Made by a program: the position numbers and the translations under genes. This document shows, piece after piece, positions 28,338-38,809 of a DNA stretch of 64,000 bases. The stretch is taken from the NCBI GenBank assembly GCA_903846555.1, contig CAINBI010000005.1, forward strand, positions 1 to 64,000. Direction: 5' to 3'. Within the stretch, counting starts at the first letter, position 1. Every line of letters begins with the position of its first letter. Under the pieces are notes generated by a model that was not told the DNA's origin, made no database searches, and saw only the letters and a list, made by a program, of their open reading frames with translations. The DNA comes from an uncultured Pseudomonadota bacterium (GTDB lineage: Bacteria; Pseudomonadota; Gammaproteobacteria; Burkholderiales; Methylophilaceae).

Positions 28338-30350
28338 CTATTTTGAGACTATTAGATTTCTAATTTGCTCGCGATATAAACTAAACTCTTGCTCAAAATC
28401 CAAGTTTTTACGGTTAGACGACATACTGAAATGCACTTGATTACTAGCAGGTTTCAACAATAACCAAATACGCCGCTCACGAATATACATCATCGAAAAT
28501 ATGCCTAGCACCAGTAACGCCGAGCCTAAATACACCCACTTTTCACCTGGCGACTTTGTTAACTGCAGGCCACTAGCTTCTTTATGCTCAAAATTCTCAA
28601 GCTGCAAGAAATAGGGTGTGCCGTAAAAAAACATATCACTAAATCCATTCAAACTATCTTGAATCAATGATTGAGTTTCAGCATTATTGACCAGTAATGG
28701 TTTTTTGTTGGTGGCCAAGTTCATATTGTAAGCTTCAAATGCGGCAAGATTGATCATCTTAATGTAAGCTTTAGCGGCCACTTCACGCTCTTTTTCTGGC
28801 ACATTCTTTTCAATCACTTGCGCGACTTGGTTATAGCCACCTTGTGCAAAATTGCGTAGCAACTGCACCACACTATTTTCAAATGGCTGGTTCACTGGCA
28901 AAGCTTTATCATTAGGCCCCTGGTTTTTTGCTGCGACATTCTGCGCTAAATGATGGGCAATTTCTTCAAATTTAGCGGGGTCTAATAAAGTAGCTCTCAG
29001 GTTCATAAAACCATTAATGCTCAGATCATCATCCACTGGAATACGTAAATAATGAAAATCTTCCTGTACGGATTCTCGCATCCCTGAAATAAAATAATAC
29101 TTTCCGTCTATTTGCATGGGCTGCATGTAAGTCACATATTCACGAGCCTGACCTTGGGCGTCTCGTAGCTTGTATGTAATGTTGGGGCCTACATTGTGCG
29201 GCTTGCCTTTGCCATCTGGCGACAAGTTGATAATATTAAATTTACGAAAGTCGTTATATTCAACTTTTACAACATTTGCGCCTTCGCCTTTAGCATCGCC
29301 GCCTAATATCCCTTTTTGGAATATCGTGCCATCAAGTGCTTGCGGATGATTATCTTTAGCGAGTAAATTCCACACCTTAAAATTGAGTTTAGTACCACCA
29401 TCCTGAAAATCAGACTGATAAATCGCCACGCCCTTGTATGTAAGCGGATGATTGACACTGATAGTTTTAGTGAGCGGCGCTTTGAGATCAGGGTCGGTAA
29501 TGACAATATCGCTTTCAAACGACTTTGGCTGACCCGTTGCATAATGCTCAATTCGAAAGTCTTTTAGCCCAATTCTAAAAGGCAACTCTTGCACTAGGTA
29601 GCCATCACGAACTCTCACGAAAGCCACATTATCACTCGTGCCTTCTGGCAACGTCATATTGCCACGAAATGATGGATTATCAACACTTAAACGGCTAATT
29701 GCAGGTACTTTAGACTCTGGAATATCCAAGGTTTCAATGCGCTTTAGACCCAACAGTTCTTGCACTTTAAATGGCAAGTTGCCATCTAACAGACCGCCAA
29801 AAAAGATCACCACCATCGCTGAATGCGTAAAAATGTAGCCCAGACGCTGATGTGTTCCAGCTTTAGCCGCAATCAGTTCACTGCCATCAGACTGCGTTTT
29901 GAATTTGTACTTAAAGCCTTTAGCATTCAAGAACAGGATAAGTTGCTGCTTGGTGTTGGCTAGGTTCGAATTTTCTAGCGCGTTGACGGCATAAGTTTCT
30001 TGATGGCTAAACGCATTTAATGATTTCTCAGTGGCTTGCTCTTTAAATGTTCGCCACTCTTTAATCATTAAAGGGCTATTGCGATAAATACAAAGGCTGC
30101 ACGATGTGATTAAAAACAACAAAATGACTAAAAACCAACTGCTATGATAAACATCGTAAAGCCCTAGTGTTTCAAAAAAACTAAACCAGAACTGCCCAAA
30201 CTTGATGATGTAATTGGAATATGGCTCATTTTGCTTAAGTACCGTGCCAATAATAGAGGCAATACCGAGCACGCTAAGCATACTCACAGCAAAGCGCATA
30301 GAGCTCATTAAATCGAAAATATTTTTAGAAAGGGATTGTTTAGGGTTCAA
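28338..30350 (-). CDS. resB: ResB-family cytochrome c biogenesis protein
   Basis: ResB is the partner of CcsB in System II cytochrome c assembly. The 670-residue product begins with MNPKQSLSKNIFDLMSSMRF and has three N-terminal membrane helices, a large periplasmic domain (about residues 215-600) and a final helix near 605-625. FWFSFFETLGLYDVYHSSWF is typical of the family. It lies between the cytochrome c4 gene and ccsB on the same strand. Confidence 0.93.
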   Translation of the reverse strand: MNPKQSLSKNIFDLMSSMRFAVSMLSVLGIASIIGTVLKQNEPYSNYIIKFGQFWFSFFETLGLYDVYHSSWFLVILLFLITSCSLCIYRNSPLMIKEWRTFKEQATEKSLNAFSHQETYAVNALENSNLANTKQQLILFLNAKGFKYKFKTQSDGSELIAAKAGTHQRLGYIFTHSAMVVIFFGGLLDGNLPFKVQELLGLKRIETLDIPESKVPAISRLSVDNPSFRGNMTLPEGTSDNVAFVRVRDGYLVQELPFRIGLKDFRIEHYATGQPKSFESDIVITDPDLKAPLTKTISVNHPLTYKGVAIYQSDFQDGGTKLNFKVWNLLAKDNHPQALDGTIFQKGILGGDAKGEGANVVKVEYNDFRKFNIINLSPDGKGKPHNVGPNITYKLRDAQGQAREYVTYMQPMQIDGKYYFISGMRESVQEDFHYLRIPVDDDLSINGFMNLRATLLDPAKFEEIAHHLAQNVAAKNQGPNDKALPVNQPFENSVVQLLRNFAQGGYNQVAQVIEKNVPEKEREVAAKAYIKMINLAAFEAYNMNLATNKKPLLVNNAETQSLIQDSLNGFSDMFFYGTPYFLQLENFEHKEASGLQLTKSPGEKWVYLGSALLVLGIFSMMYIRERRIWLLLKPASNQVHFSMSSNRKNLDFEQEFSLYREQIRNLIVSK

Positions 30351-30497
30351 AATGATAGGGATTCAAAGATTAAATGAGATACGTTGCGTCACTTGCTGCC
30401 TAAGTGAGCAGGATAAAGACTTGCTTTAATGCGTAAACTGTACTCTAGAGCCCTTACCTTTAAGTAGTGAATGGACTTTGGAGCGACTCAGAAAAAC

Positions 30498-30522
30498 AAA
30501 AGGGCAGCTTAAGCCACCCTTT
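30498..30522 (-). terminator. Terminator of the cytochrome c4 gene
   Basis: AAAGGG and CCCTTT flank an inner GCTTAAGC palindrome with CA mismatches between the two, and the minus strand continues into a T-rich run. It is about 20 bases past the cytochrome c4 stop. Confidence 0.65.
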
Positions 30523-30539
30523 CTTCTCACTGAAACAAA

Positions 30540-31217
30540 CTAGCGCAAACCTTGAATATAATCTGCAACTGCCGCCATTTCTGCGTCTGTCATTTTGGTA
30601 GCAATCGCCATCATCATCGGTGCGTTAGCACGCTCGCCAGTGCGGAATGTTCTTAATTGCGCCAGCGTATAATCGGCGTGCTGACCAGCCAAACGCGGGA
30701 ACTGTTTCGGCAAACCGGCACCAGTCGCGCCATGACATGCTGCACAAGCAGGCACATTAGTTGCTGCAATGCCACCACGATAGATTTTTTCACCGAGTGA
30801 CCCTGCACCATTGGTTTTAGCTTGGCCTAATGTTAAATTTTGGCTAGCAAAATAGGCAGCCAAATTCTTCATATCATCTTCACTTAACATAGATGCCATA
30901 CCAGACATTACCGCGTTAGCGCGTTTACCAGACTTGAATTCAGTTAATTGTTTATCAAGATACTCAGGATGCTGACCCGCCAACTTTGGATTTAGTGTAA
31001 TCAGGCTATTGCCTGTTAGTGCATGGCAAGCGGCGCACACAGTGCTCACGATTTTTTCTACAGATTGCTTATTAGAAGCCTTATCAGCCGCCACAGCGGT
31101 AGTATCCACCTTTACTTCAGCTTTGGTATCAGCAGTTGCCGCTTGCGCTGAAATACCAAACACAGCACTTAACATTAACCCTGCTAACTTTAACTTCATT
31201 AGATGACGAACTTGCAT
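30540..31217 (-). CDS. Dihaem cytochrome c4
   Basis: Cytochrome c4 is a periplasmic dihaem electron carrier, usually between bc1 and terminal oxidases. The 225-residue product has a signal peptide ending near AQA, haem motifs CAACH at residues 61-65 and 158-162, and two similar domains each with an axial methionine in MSGMASML and APMMMAIA. AGGAG five bases before the ATG supports the start at 31217. It is divergent from engB, a common Betaproteobacterial pairing. Confidence 0.94.
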   Translation of the reverse strand: MQVRHLMKLKLAGLMLSAVFGISAQAATADTKAEVKVDTTAVAADKASNKQSVEKIVSTVCAACHALTGNSLITLNPKLAGQHPEYLDKQLTEFKSGKRANAVMSGMASMLSEDDMKNLAAYFASQNLTLGQAKTNGAGSLGEKIYRGGIAATNVPACAACHGATGAGLPKQFPRLAGQHADYTLAQLRTFRTGERANAPMMMAIATKMTDAEMAAVADYIQGLR

Positions 31218-31412
31218 TACTGCTCCTAAAATATCAATTTTGCTGATGTGTACTCAACGTACAACGTGACTAATCTAAATTATTCAATCAATTAACGCGC
31301 TATTTTAGCGAAAAACACCTATTCGTGATAGCATTTTTCACTATTGTTTACAGCGTCTCCAAAGAGAGTGTGAAAACCGATTTAGAGACCAACCAAATAG
31401 GATTGGATTGCC

Positions 31413-32081
31413 ATGCCATTGTTTCAAAATGCAACTTTTCACATATCTGCGCATCACCTACGCGACTTACCGATTGCCAGCGGCATTGAAGTAGCCTTTG
31501 CTGGCCGCTCAAACGCTGGTAAATCTAGCGCACTTAACACGCTCGCCAACCACAACCGCCTAGCCTTTGTGAGTAAACAACCTGGCCGCACACAGTTAAT
31601 TAACTTTTTCACGCTAGGCAATGACAGACATCTAGTCGACTTACCCGGCTACGGCTACGCTAAAGTGCCTGAACATTTACGCGCGCACTGGCAAAATGTA
31701 CTTGCCCGCTATTTAAGCGAGCGCTCCAGCTTAGGTGGCTTAGTGCTAGTCATGGACAGCCGCCATCCGCTCACACCGCTAGACCGTCAAATGCTAGATT
31801 GGTTTTGCCCAAGCGGCAAACCAGTGCATGTGCTATTAACCAAATCAGACAAACTCTCACGCGGTGAAGCCAGCTTAACACTCAACCGCGTGCGTAAAGA
31901 ACTGATTGAAACGTGGGGCAACCATTATCATAGCGAATGCACCATACAGTTATTTTCTAGCCTGAAAAAACTAGGCGTGGAAGAAGCAGAAAAAGTGATA
32001 GGCAAATGGTTGTTCGCGGAAGAGCCTGAAGATTTAGTGCGGAAGACATTTAATCTGGATGAAGGCGATACTAACGATTAG
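31413..32081 (+). CDS. engB: Ribosome biogenesis GTPase EngB (YihA/YsxC)
   Basis: EngB is an essential small GTPase involved in large-subunit assembly. The 222-residue product has G1 GRSNAGKSS at residues 31-39, G3 DLPGYGYAK and G4 TKSD. The start follows a weak AGGATTGG site. The gene is divergent from cytochrome c4 and convergent with trmB. Confidence 0.96.
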   Translation: MPLFQNATFHISAHHLRDLPIASGIEVAFAGRSNAGKSSALNTLANHNRLAFVSKQPGRTQLINFFTLGNDRHLVDLPGYGYAKVPEHLRAHWQNVLARYLSERSSLGGLVLVMDSRHPLTPLDRQMLDWFCPSGKPVHVLLTKSDKLSRGEASLTLNRVRKELIETWGNHYHSECTIQLFSSLKKLGVEEAEKVIGKWLFAEEPEDLVRKTFNLDEGDTND

Positions 32082-32149
32082 TGTTGTGTGCTTTATTGTA
32101 AAATAACAGGTGTGCAAATAAAGATTTTTTTTGCAGAGCCTACGGTCTT

Positions 32150-32887
32150 TTATTTACGTGTAAACACCATATCCCAAACACCATGTCCTAGCTTAATACC
32201 CCGATTTTCAAACTTAGTTAGCGGTCTATAGCTCGGTTTTTCTGCATAATTTTCTGCCGTATTTTGCAGTAGCGGCTCCGCATTCAATACCTCGAGTACC
32301 CATTCTGCATATTCTTGCCAATCGGTAGCCACATGCAAATAACCGCCTACTTTTAATTTGCTACAAAGCAGTTTTACGAACCCAGCTTGAATCAATCGAC
32401 GTTTGTGATGGCGTGTTTTGTGCCAAGGGTCTGGAAAGAAAATATGTACGCCATCTAAGCTGGCATCTACCAGCATATTTTGCAGCACCTCCACAACATC
32501 ATGTTGAATAATGCGGATGTTAGTGAGTGCCAACTCTTCAATTAGCTTGAGCAATGCGCCGACACCAGGTGTATGCACTTCGGCGGCTAAAAAATCACAA
32601 TCAGGCAAAGTCTGTGCGATTTTTGCGGTAGTTTCACCCATGCCGAAGCCAATTTCCAGTATTTTTTTACTTTCGCTACGATTGAATTTAGTATCTAAAT
32701 CAATTAGTTCTGACGAGTAGCTAATGCCAAATTGCGGCAAGCCAGTTTCAAGCGCACGCGCCTGACCTCTAGTTAAGCGGCCTTGGCGAAGTACAAAACT
32801 ACGAATTCGGCGATTCTTTAGTGCCTCATCTTCTGTAACTTCAATTGGGTTCTCTTGCTCGATTTGCGTGTTTTCTGTCATAGCCAT
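32150..32887 (-). CDS. trmB: tRNA (guanine-N7-)-methyltransferase
   Basis: TrmB methylates G46 of tRNAs. The 245-residue product has the SAM-binding [14 protein letters not shown], the catalytic [13 protein letters not shown] segment and the C-terminal LTKFENRG. An N-terminal extension of about 45 residues, rich in acidic residues, precedes the domain. It lies 23 bases downstream of the MidA-like gene. Confidence 0.96.
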   Translation of the reverse strand: MAMTENTQIEQENPIEVTEDEALKNRRIRSFVLRQGRLTRGQARALETGLPQFGISYSSELIDLDTKFNRSESKKILEIGFGMGETTAKIAQTLPDCDFLAAEVHTPGVGALLKLIEELALTNIRIIQHDVVEVLQNMLVDASLDGVHIFFPDPWHKTRHHKRRLIQAGFVKLLCSKLKVGGYLHVATDWQEYAEWVLEVLNAEPLLQNTAENYAEKPSYRPLTKFENRGIKLGHGVWDMVFTRK

Positions 32888-32910
32888 GATTATACTTTAT
32901 TGCTTACGAA

Positions 32911-34089
32911 TTAAAGGGTGTGAGATTTATCGCCACTAACAAAACCAAGCAAAGGCACTTCAAAGTTTTTACTCAAAGCAATCACTTTAAATAAATCGCC
33001 CATTTCTGCAGGGGATAATAGTTTTTGCGCTGCTGCGGCAAGAGGTGCGTAGCGTGCCATATCCTGTGGTGATACTTGCGACATCAAATCCAACATGCCG
33101 CAGTTTATTAAAAACTGTGCTTGACTACAAAAACCGCTTAACGCCAAACCATGATTAACGCCAGTGTAGGCTATGCTGGTAAAGTCAACATGAGCAGTAA
33201 TATCTTGCAGACCCACGTTTATCAAAGGGTCTATATGGGCGTAATGATGATAATGGCACATAAGCGTGCCCTGGTTGCGCTGTGGGTGGTAATACTCACG
33301 CGAGGAAAAACCATAATCAATCATCAGAATAATGCCGCGCTGAAGCATATTGGCAAGACTGGCAATTAGGCCACTGGCGGCAGGACAAACTTCCGTAAGG
33401 TAGCCATTGGGTAGATTGAGTTTACTCACTAACGCTAACAAAGATGGTTCCGTCAGCGGTTTATCCTCAAACATAAATCCTTGCCCATCAAAAGTCACAC
33501 CGCGCTCATACAATCCTTGCTGAGTGTTGTGAATCAGATGCACTGGAATGGCGTCTAAAACTTCATTACCAATCACTACCCCATTAAACGCTGACGGCAA
33601 TGTATCAAGCCATTCCACACACTGTACAAGTTCTTTAGGCAATTTTTTATGTAAGTTTTCAAGCTGAACTTGGCGCAAGTGGTCACTTACTTCCAGTATA
33701 AAATATTGCGCTGGCACTGCTTTTAAATCAGGTGCTAATTGCGCCAAAGTGAGCAATATATCAGCCGCCAACTTCCCCGTACCCGCGCCTAACTCAAGAA
33801 TATCACCATTGGTTTCATGCAAAACTTGTGCAATTTGATTAGAAACAGACTGCGCAAACAGTGGTGAAATTTCAGGAGCAGTCACAAAATCTCCACCGCC
33901 ATTTTTAAAATCGCCGAATTTTTGACTTCCTGCGCTGTAATACCCTAGTGCATTTGCATACAGTGCAAGCTGCATATATTCATAAAAGTCTATCCAGCCA
34001 GCTTTTGCTTCAATGGTTTGTTGAATAAGTGAGGTAAGCTTTTGGCTATGGATTTTGGCCTCGGCTGAAGGTGTGGGTAATGTACTCAT
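32911..34089 (-). CDS. MidA/NDUFAF7-family SAM-dependent methyltransferase
   Basis: The 392-residue product belongs to the COG1565 family; the mitochondrial member NDUFAF7 methylates an arginine of complex I. SAM motif I is LELGAGTGKLAADIL, and the family stretches DFVTAPEISPLFAQ and LMIDYGFSSREYYHPQR are present. Whether the bacterial protein methylates a respiratory subunit is inference. It is divergent from the SDR gene with a 42-base gap. Confidence 0.9.
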   Translation of the reverse strand: MSTLPTPSAEAKIHSQKLTSLIQQTIEAKAGWIDFYEYMQLALYANALGYYSAGSQKFGDFKNGGGDFVTAPEISPLFAQSVSNQIAQVLHETNGDILELGAGTGKLAADILLTLAQLAPDLKAVPAQYFILEVSDHLRQVQLENLHKKLPKELVQCVEWLDTLPSAFNGVVIGNEVLDAIPVHLIHNTQQGLYERGVTFDGQGFMFEDKPLTEPSLLALVSKLNLPNGYLTEVCPAASGLIASLANMLQRGIILMIDYGFSSREYYHPQRNQGTLMCHYHHYAHIDPLINVGLQDITAHVDFTSIAYTGVNHGLALSGFCSQAQFLINCGMLDLMSQVSPQDMARYAPLAAAAQKLLSPAEMGDLFKVIALSKNFEVPLLGFVSGDKSHTL

Positions 34090-34131
34090 AGAGATAGATT
34101 ATAATAGTTAACAATTCGGATTGGATAATAC

Positions 34132-34884
34132 GTGGTCACAAACAATACAAATAAAGTCGTTTTAATCACTGGTGGGGCTAAGCGCGTGGGCGCGGCCATT
34201 TGCCGCATATTGCACGTTGAAGGTTATTCACTCATGGTGCATTATAAAAGCTCACTGAATGAAGCGCGTAGCTTGCAAGCTGAACTGAATTTACAGCGAC
34301 CTAACTCTGTGGCGATTATTCAGGGTGATTTACTAAATATTGCGAGCATTCCGAATTTAATTCACGAAACTGTTAAGCGCTTTGGCAGGTTAGATGTGCT
34401 CATCAACAATGCATCTACATATTACGCGAGTGAAATTGGCGATATTAATGAAGCAAAGTGGCACGACTTAATGGGCAGCAATTTAAAAGCGCCGCTGTTT
34501 TTATCTCAGGCTGCTGCACCTGAATTGCGCAAAAATCATGGTTGCATTGTAAATATTACCGATATGCATGTGGAGCGCCCAAAAAAAGGGTACATTATAT
34601 ATAGTGTGGCAAAGGCGGGATTAGTCACGCTCACCAAATCACTAGCACATGAATTAAGCCCTGAGGTACGCGTAAATGCAGTGGCGCCCGGTCCAGTACA
34701 ATGGCCAGAGAATAATCCGCTATTTGACGAAGTGTATCGCCAACGTGTCATCAATCAAACCCTGCTCAAACGGGTAGGCGAAGCCGAAGACGTAGCCAAA
34801 GCTGTTAAGTTTTTAGTGGCAGATGCGCCGTTTATTACGGGTCACGTATTAGCTGTAGATGGCGGCAGGTCGCTTAATTTATAA
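34132..34884 (+). CDS. Pteridine reductase-like short-chain dehydrogenase
   Basis: The 250-residue SDR has the nucleotide motif TGGAKRVGAAIC of the PTR1/FolM group, the NNAST motif, the catalytic YSVAK, and a C-terminal GHVLAVDGGRSL. PTR1/FolM enzymes reduce dihydropterins or dihydrofolate with NADPH, so a role in folate or tetrahydropterin supply is likely. The start is GTG at 34132. It is followed by ttcA after 51 bases. Confidence 0.87.
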   Translation: MVTNNTNKVVLITGGAKRVGAAICRILHVEGYSLMVHYKSSLNEARSLQAELNLQRPNSVAIIQGDLLNIASIPNLIHETVKRFGRLDVLINNASTYYASEIGDINEAKWHDLMGSNLKAPLFLSQAAAPELRKNHGCIVNITDMHVERPKKGYIIYSVAKAGLVTLTKSLAHELSPEVRVNAVAPGPVQWPENNPLFDEVYRQRVINQTLLKRVGEAEDVAKAVKFLVADAPFITGHVLAVDGGRSLNL

Positions 34885-34935
34885 ATGCCATTAAACAAAA
34901 GCAACCTATAACAAAACTCGAATATTAGAAACCCC

Positions 34936-35850
34936 ATGATCAAACATTTACCCGCAAACCATTCCAACAACTTCATCAAGCTACGTAATAGCTTAATCAG
35001 TGCCACGGGCAAAGCCATTGGCGATTACAACATGATTGAAGAAGGCGACACTGTGCTAGTGTGCATGAGTGGTGGCAAAGATTCTCACGCAATGTTGATG
35101 ATATTATTAGCCTTGCAAGCGCGCGCACCTATCAATTTCAAACTGATTGCAATGAATTTGGATCAAAAACAACCTGGTTTTCCTGCGGATATTTTGCCGG
35201 CTTATTTTGAGAAGCTGGGTATTGATTACCGCATTGTTGAAGCGGACACCTATTCGATTGTAAAAGGAAAGATTTCTGAAGGTAAAACTACTTGCTCGCT
35301 ATGTTCCCGCCTCAGGCGTGGCGTAATTTACACCACAGCAAAAGAGCTGGGCGCGAACAAAATTGCGCTTGGTCATCACCGCGATGACATTGTAGAAACC
35401 TTATTCTTGAACATGTTTTTCGGCGCAAAAATGAAAGCAATGCCGCCTAAGCTTTCTACCAATGACAAACAAAATATCGTGATACGCCCATTGGCTTATT
35501 GCAGTGAAAAAGACATCGCCAGCTATGCCCGTCAAATGGAGTTTCCTATCATTCCTTGTGATTTATGTGGCAGCCAAGAGAACTTACAGCGCCAAAAAAT
35601 AAAGGATATGTTGCATGCTTGGGAGCTTGAACAGCCTGGTCGCGTGAATAATATATTCCGTGCCATTGGTAATGTAGAGCCTTCGCACTTAGCGGACTTT
35701 AACTTATATGACTTTAAAAACCTGACTCAAGCCAAGCCTGGTGATGAAGATCCTTTATTCGGTGACATCGCAAATGAAGGTGCTGCATTGAGTTTAAATA
35801 GCACCGATGGCACTCGCATTAAGTTTATTAGAAACACATCCTCTAGCTAG
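34936..35850 (+). CDS. ttcA: tRNA 2-thiocytidine biosynthesis protein TtcA
   Basis: TtcA is an iron-sulfur PP-loop ATPase that thiolates C32 of certain tRNAs. The 304-residue product has the PP-loop SGGKDS at residues 45-50, the cysteine pair CSLC at 120-123 and a second pair CDLC in [16 protein letters not shown]. Length and motifs match the family. Confidence 0.95.
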   Translation: MIKHLPANHSNNFIKLRNSLISATGKAIGDYNMIEEGDTVLVCMSGGKDSHAMLMILLALQARAPINFKLIAMNLDQKQPGFPADILPAYFEKLGIDYRIVEADTYSIVKGKISEGKTTCSLCSRLRRGVIYTTAKELGANKIALGHHRDDIVETLFLNMFFGAKMKAMPPKLSTNDKQNIVIRPLAYCSEKDIASYARQMEFPIIPCDLCGSQENLQRQKIKDMLHAWELEQPGRVNNIFRAIGNVEPSHLADFNLYDFKNLTQAKPGDEDPLFGDIANEGAALSLNSTDGTRIKFIRNTSSS

Positions 35851-35959
35851 CAATATAGGCATAAGCTATATTAAGTACGGTAAGTTGTTGTCTTATAGCC
35901 GTTTACCTTGTTATGATGCCTAACTATTGTGTAAGCAAACCCCATTTATTTAGGCATTC

Positions 35960-38698
35960 ATGTCCAAACTGTTAATTGTTGAATCTCCATCCAAAGCGAA
36001 AACGCTGAAAAAGTATCTTGGGAATGACTATGAGGTACTCGCCTCTTATGGGCATGTGCGCGATTTAATTCCGAAAAATGGTGCGGTAGATACCGCCAAT
36101 AATTTCGAGATGAAATACGATATTATCGAGCGCAACAGCAAACATGTGGATGCGATTGCAAAGGCCGCCAAGAGCGCCGATAGCATCTATCTAGCAACTG
36201 ATCCGGACCGTGAAGGTGAAGCAATTTCATGGCATATTGCCGAGATTTTAAAATCTAAAAATCTACTTAAAAACAAAATCATGAAGCGCGTGGTGTTTCA
36301 TGAAATTACCAAAAGCGCAGTAGAACACGCCATTGCCGAACCGCGTGACATTTCCATGCCTATGGTCAACGCGCAACAAGCTCGCCGCGCGCTGGATTAC
36401 TTAGTCGGCTTTAATTTATCACCATTGTTATGGAAAAAAATTCGTCGCGGACTTTCAGCAGGACGCGTACAAAGTCCGGCATTGCGTTTGATTGTTGAAC
36501 GTGAGCTGGAAATCGAAGCGTTTAAATCTCAAGAATATTGGTCTATTCATCTAGATGCTTTGAAACATAGCCACGGCTTTAATGCTAAGTTAGTACAGCT
36601 CAACAATCAAAAAGTTGAGCAATTCAGCGTCATCAACCATGATCAACAGACAGATATTGTTGGCAAGCTACTATTAGCCAGTGCTGGTAAAACCACGGTT
36701 TCTCGGGTTGAGAAAAAACAACGTAGCCGCAGCCCTGCCGCACCATTTACAACCTCAACGCTACAACAAGAAGCGGTGCGTAAATTAGGCTTCACGACTG
36801 CGCGTGCCATGCGCGTTGCGCAGCAACTGTATGAAGGTATGGATGTAGGCGGCGGCACTGTAGGTTTGATTACCTACATGCGTACCGACTCATTCAACAT
36901 GGCGGCTGAAGCGGTCATGCAGATTCGTGATTATGTGAAAAAGAATTTTGATGCAGAATATTTGCCAAAATCACCAGTCATGTACAAAACAAAATCAAAA
37001 AGCGCCCAAGAGGCGCATGAGGCGATTCGCCCAACCGATATTTCACGTTCGCCTGCCAGTGTGCGTCAGTTTCTAACAGATGAGCAGTTCAAACTATATG
37101 AAATGATTTGGAAGCGTGCGCTTGCTTGCCAAATGTCTCCTGCTAGATTTGACGCGGTGAGCGTAGATTTAAGTGTGGGTAGCGATGCTAATTTATTCCG
37201 CGCAACGGGTCAAACATTAGTGTTCCCTGGCTTTATCGCGGTGTATATGGAAGGTCGCGATGATGTATTGGCTGGTGACGAAGAGGATAATGAAAGTAAA
37301 TTACCACATCTTGAAACAGGCGAAGTACTCACTGTTGAAAAGATATACGGCGATCAACATTTCACCGAACCACCGCCACGCTACGGCGAAGCCAGTTTAG
37401 TTAAAATTTTAGAAGAATACGGCATCGGTCGCCCGTCAACTTACGCTAGCATTATCAGCACCTTGCAAGACCGCGAATATGTAATATTAGATAAAAAACG
37501 CTTTACGCCAACCGATGTTGGTCGCGTAGTGAATAAGTTTTTAACCGAACATTTTACGCAATATGTAGATTACGACTTTACCGCCAACCTAGAAAGTGCG
37601 CTAGATAGCGTAGCCGATGGCGAGCGTGAGTGGATACCGCTCATGGCTGAATTTTGGCAAGGCTTCAACCAGCAATTACTGAGCAAAGCCAATGTAGACC
37701 GCCCAGGTAACGAGCTGATTGACGAAGTTTGCCCTAAATGTGGTCAGCCATTACAAAAACAATTAAGCCGCTTTGGTACTTTTATCGGTTGCACGGGTTA
37801 CAACAACGAACCGAAATGTGATTACAAACGCAGTCTGAATGGTGCCGCCGCAGCGGGTAGTGATCCAGTGCTAATTGGCACCGATGATGAATCTGGCAAA
37901 GAAATCATGCTGATGAATGGGCCTTATGGACCATATTTACAACTGGGCGTAGCCATTGAAGGTGATAAAAAGAAACCAAAACGCGTCAGTGTGCCGAAAG
38001 AGATCCCGCTTGCCGATATGAGCTTAGAAACTGCGAAGATGGTGTTGTCGTTACCGCGAGACTTAGGCTTACATCCAGTGACCAACAAGAAAATTGTGGC
38101 TAACATCGGCCGCTTTGGCCCGTATGTCAATCACGATGCTAAATTTAAATCTATTCCAAAGACCGAGAGCGTGTTTACCATAGACCTAGACGGTGCAGTA
38201 GCCTTGCTAGCAGCTCCTAACACCGGCCCTGCGCCACTATGTTCATTGGGCAACCACCCTACAGAAGATGGCCAAATTGAAGTGTACGCAGGTCGCTACG
38301 GCCCTTATGTACAGCATGGGAAAGTCCGTGCGACGCTACCAAAAAGTGTAGAGCCAGAGTCACTGACCTTAGATGAAGCCTTAGAATTATTAAGTGCTAA
38401 AGCTGCAAAAGAAGTGCCCGCTAAAAAAACGGCCGCAAAGAAAATGCCTGTGGCAAAAACTACCGCCCAGAAAGCTATAGTTAAGAAAGTTGCAGTTAAA
38501 AAAGTTGCAGTAACGGGAGCCACGAAAACTACAGCAAAGAAAGCAACGTTTAAAAAAACGGCGGTAAAGAAACTGGCGGCAGTTAAGGTGGAAGGTGCAG
38601 TCAAGGTGGAAGGTGCAGTCAAGGCGATCACCACCAAGCCCGCAGTTAAAAAGGCGGTGGTTAAAAAACCTGCTGCCAAGAAAGTTATTAGCGAATAA
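35960..38698 (+). CDS. topA: DNA topoisomerase I
   Basis: TopA relaxes negative supercoils. The 912-residue product has the Toprim motif DPDREGEA at residues 81-88, the active-site Tyr306 in LITYMRTDSF, one four-cysteine zinc finger (CPKCGQ to CDYK), and repeats of GPYGPY type beyond it. The last 85 or so residues are a Lys/Ala/Val-rich, histone H1-like tail that includes an exact 18-base tandem repeat. Such tails are common in betaproteobacterial topoisomerase I and probably bind DNA nonspecifically. Confidence 0.96.
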   Translation: MSKLLIVESPSKAKTLKKYLGNDYEVLASYGHVRDLIPKNGAVDTANNFEMKYDIIERNSKHVDAIAKAAKSADSIYLATDPDREGEAISWHIAEILKSKNLLKNKIMKRVVFHEITKSAVEHAIAEPRDISMPMVNAQQARRALDYLVGFNLSPLLWKKIRRGLSAGRVQSPALRLIVERELEIEAFKSQEYWSIHLDALKHSHGFNAKLVQLNNQKVEQFSVINHDQQTDIVGKLLLASAGKTTVSRVEKKQRSRSPAAPFTTSTLQQEAVRKLGFTTARAMRVAQQLYEGMDVGGGTVGLITYMRTDSFNMAAEAVMQIRDYVKKNFDAEYLPKSPVMYKTKSKSAQEAHEAIRPTDISRSPASVRQFLTDEQFKLYEMIWKRALACQMSPARFDAVSVDLSVGSDANLFRATGQTLVFPGFIAVYMEGRDDVLAGDEEDNESKLPHLETGEVLTVEKIYGDQHFTEPPPRYGEASLVKILEEYGIGRPSTYASIISTLQDREYVILDKKRFTPTDVGRVVNKFLTEHFTQYVDYDFTANLESALDSVADGEREWIPLMAEFWQGFNQQLLSKANVDRPGNELIDEVCPKCGQPLQKQLSRFGTFIGCTGYNNEPKCDYKRSLNGAAAAGSDPVLIGTDDESGKEIMLMNGPYGPYLQLGVAIEGDKKKPKRVSVPKEIPLADMSLETAKMVLSLPRDLGLHPVTNKKIVANIGRFGPYVNHDAKFKSIPKTESVFTIDLDGAVALLAAPNTGPAPLCSLGNHPTEDGQIEVYAGRYGPYVQHGKVRATLPKSVEPESLTLDEALELLSAKAAKEVPAKKTAAKKMPVAKTTAQKAIVKKVAVKKVAVTGATKTTAKKATFKKTAVKKLAAVKVEGAVKVEGAVKAITTKPAVKKAVVKKPAAKKVISE
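38585..38620 (+). repeat. 18-base tandem repeat in the topA tail
   Basis: The unit AAGGTGGAAGGTGCAGTC occurs twice in direct succession, encoding KVEGAV twice. It is in frame and inside the low-complexity basic tail, so copy number could vary without breaking the gene. Confidence 0.9.
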
Positions 38699-38759
38699 GC
38701 CGCGTCACTATTGAAAGCGCTAATGTTAAATCCTGACGCTAAAGTATTTTTAAAATAGA

Positions 38760-38781
38760 AAAGCGGCTGAAAAGCCGCTTT
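38760..38781. terminator. Bidirectional terminator between topA and pbpG
   Basis: AAAGCGGCT pairs with AGCCGCTTT across a GAAA loop, between the convergent topA and endopeptidase genes. Confidence 0.88.
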
Positions 38782-38809
38782 CTCTTCACCTCAATCCAAT
38801 ACTTAAACC

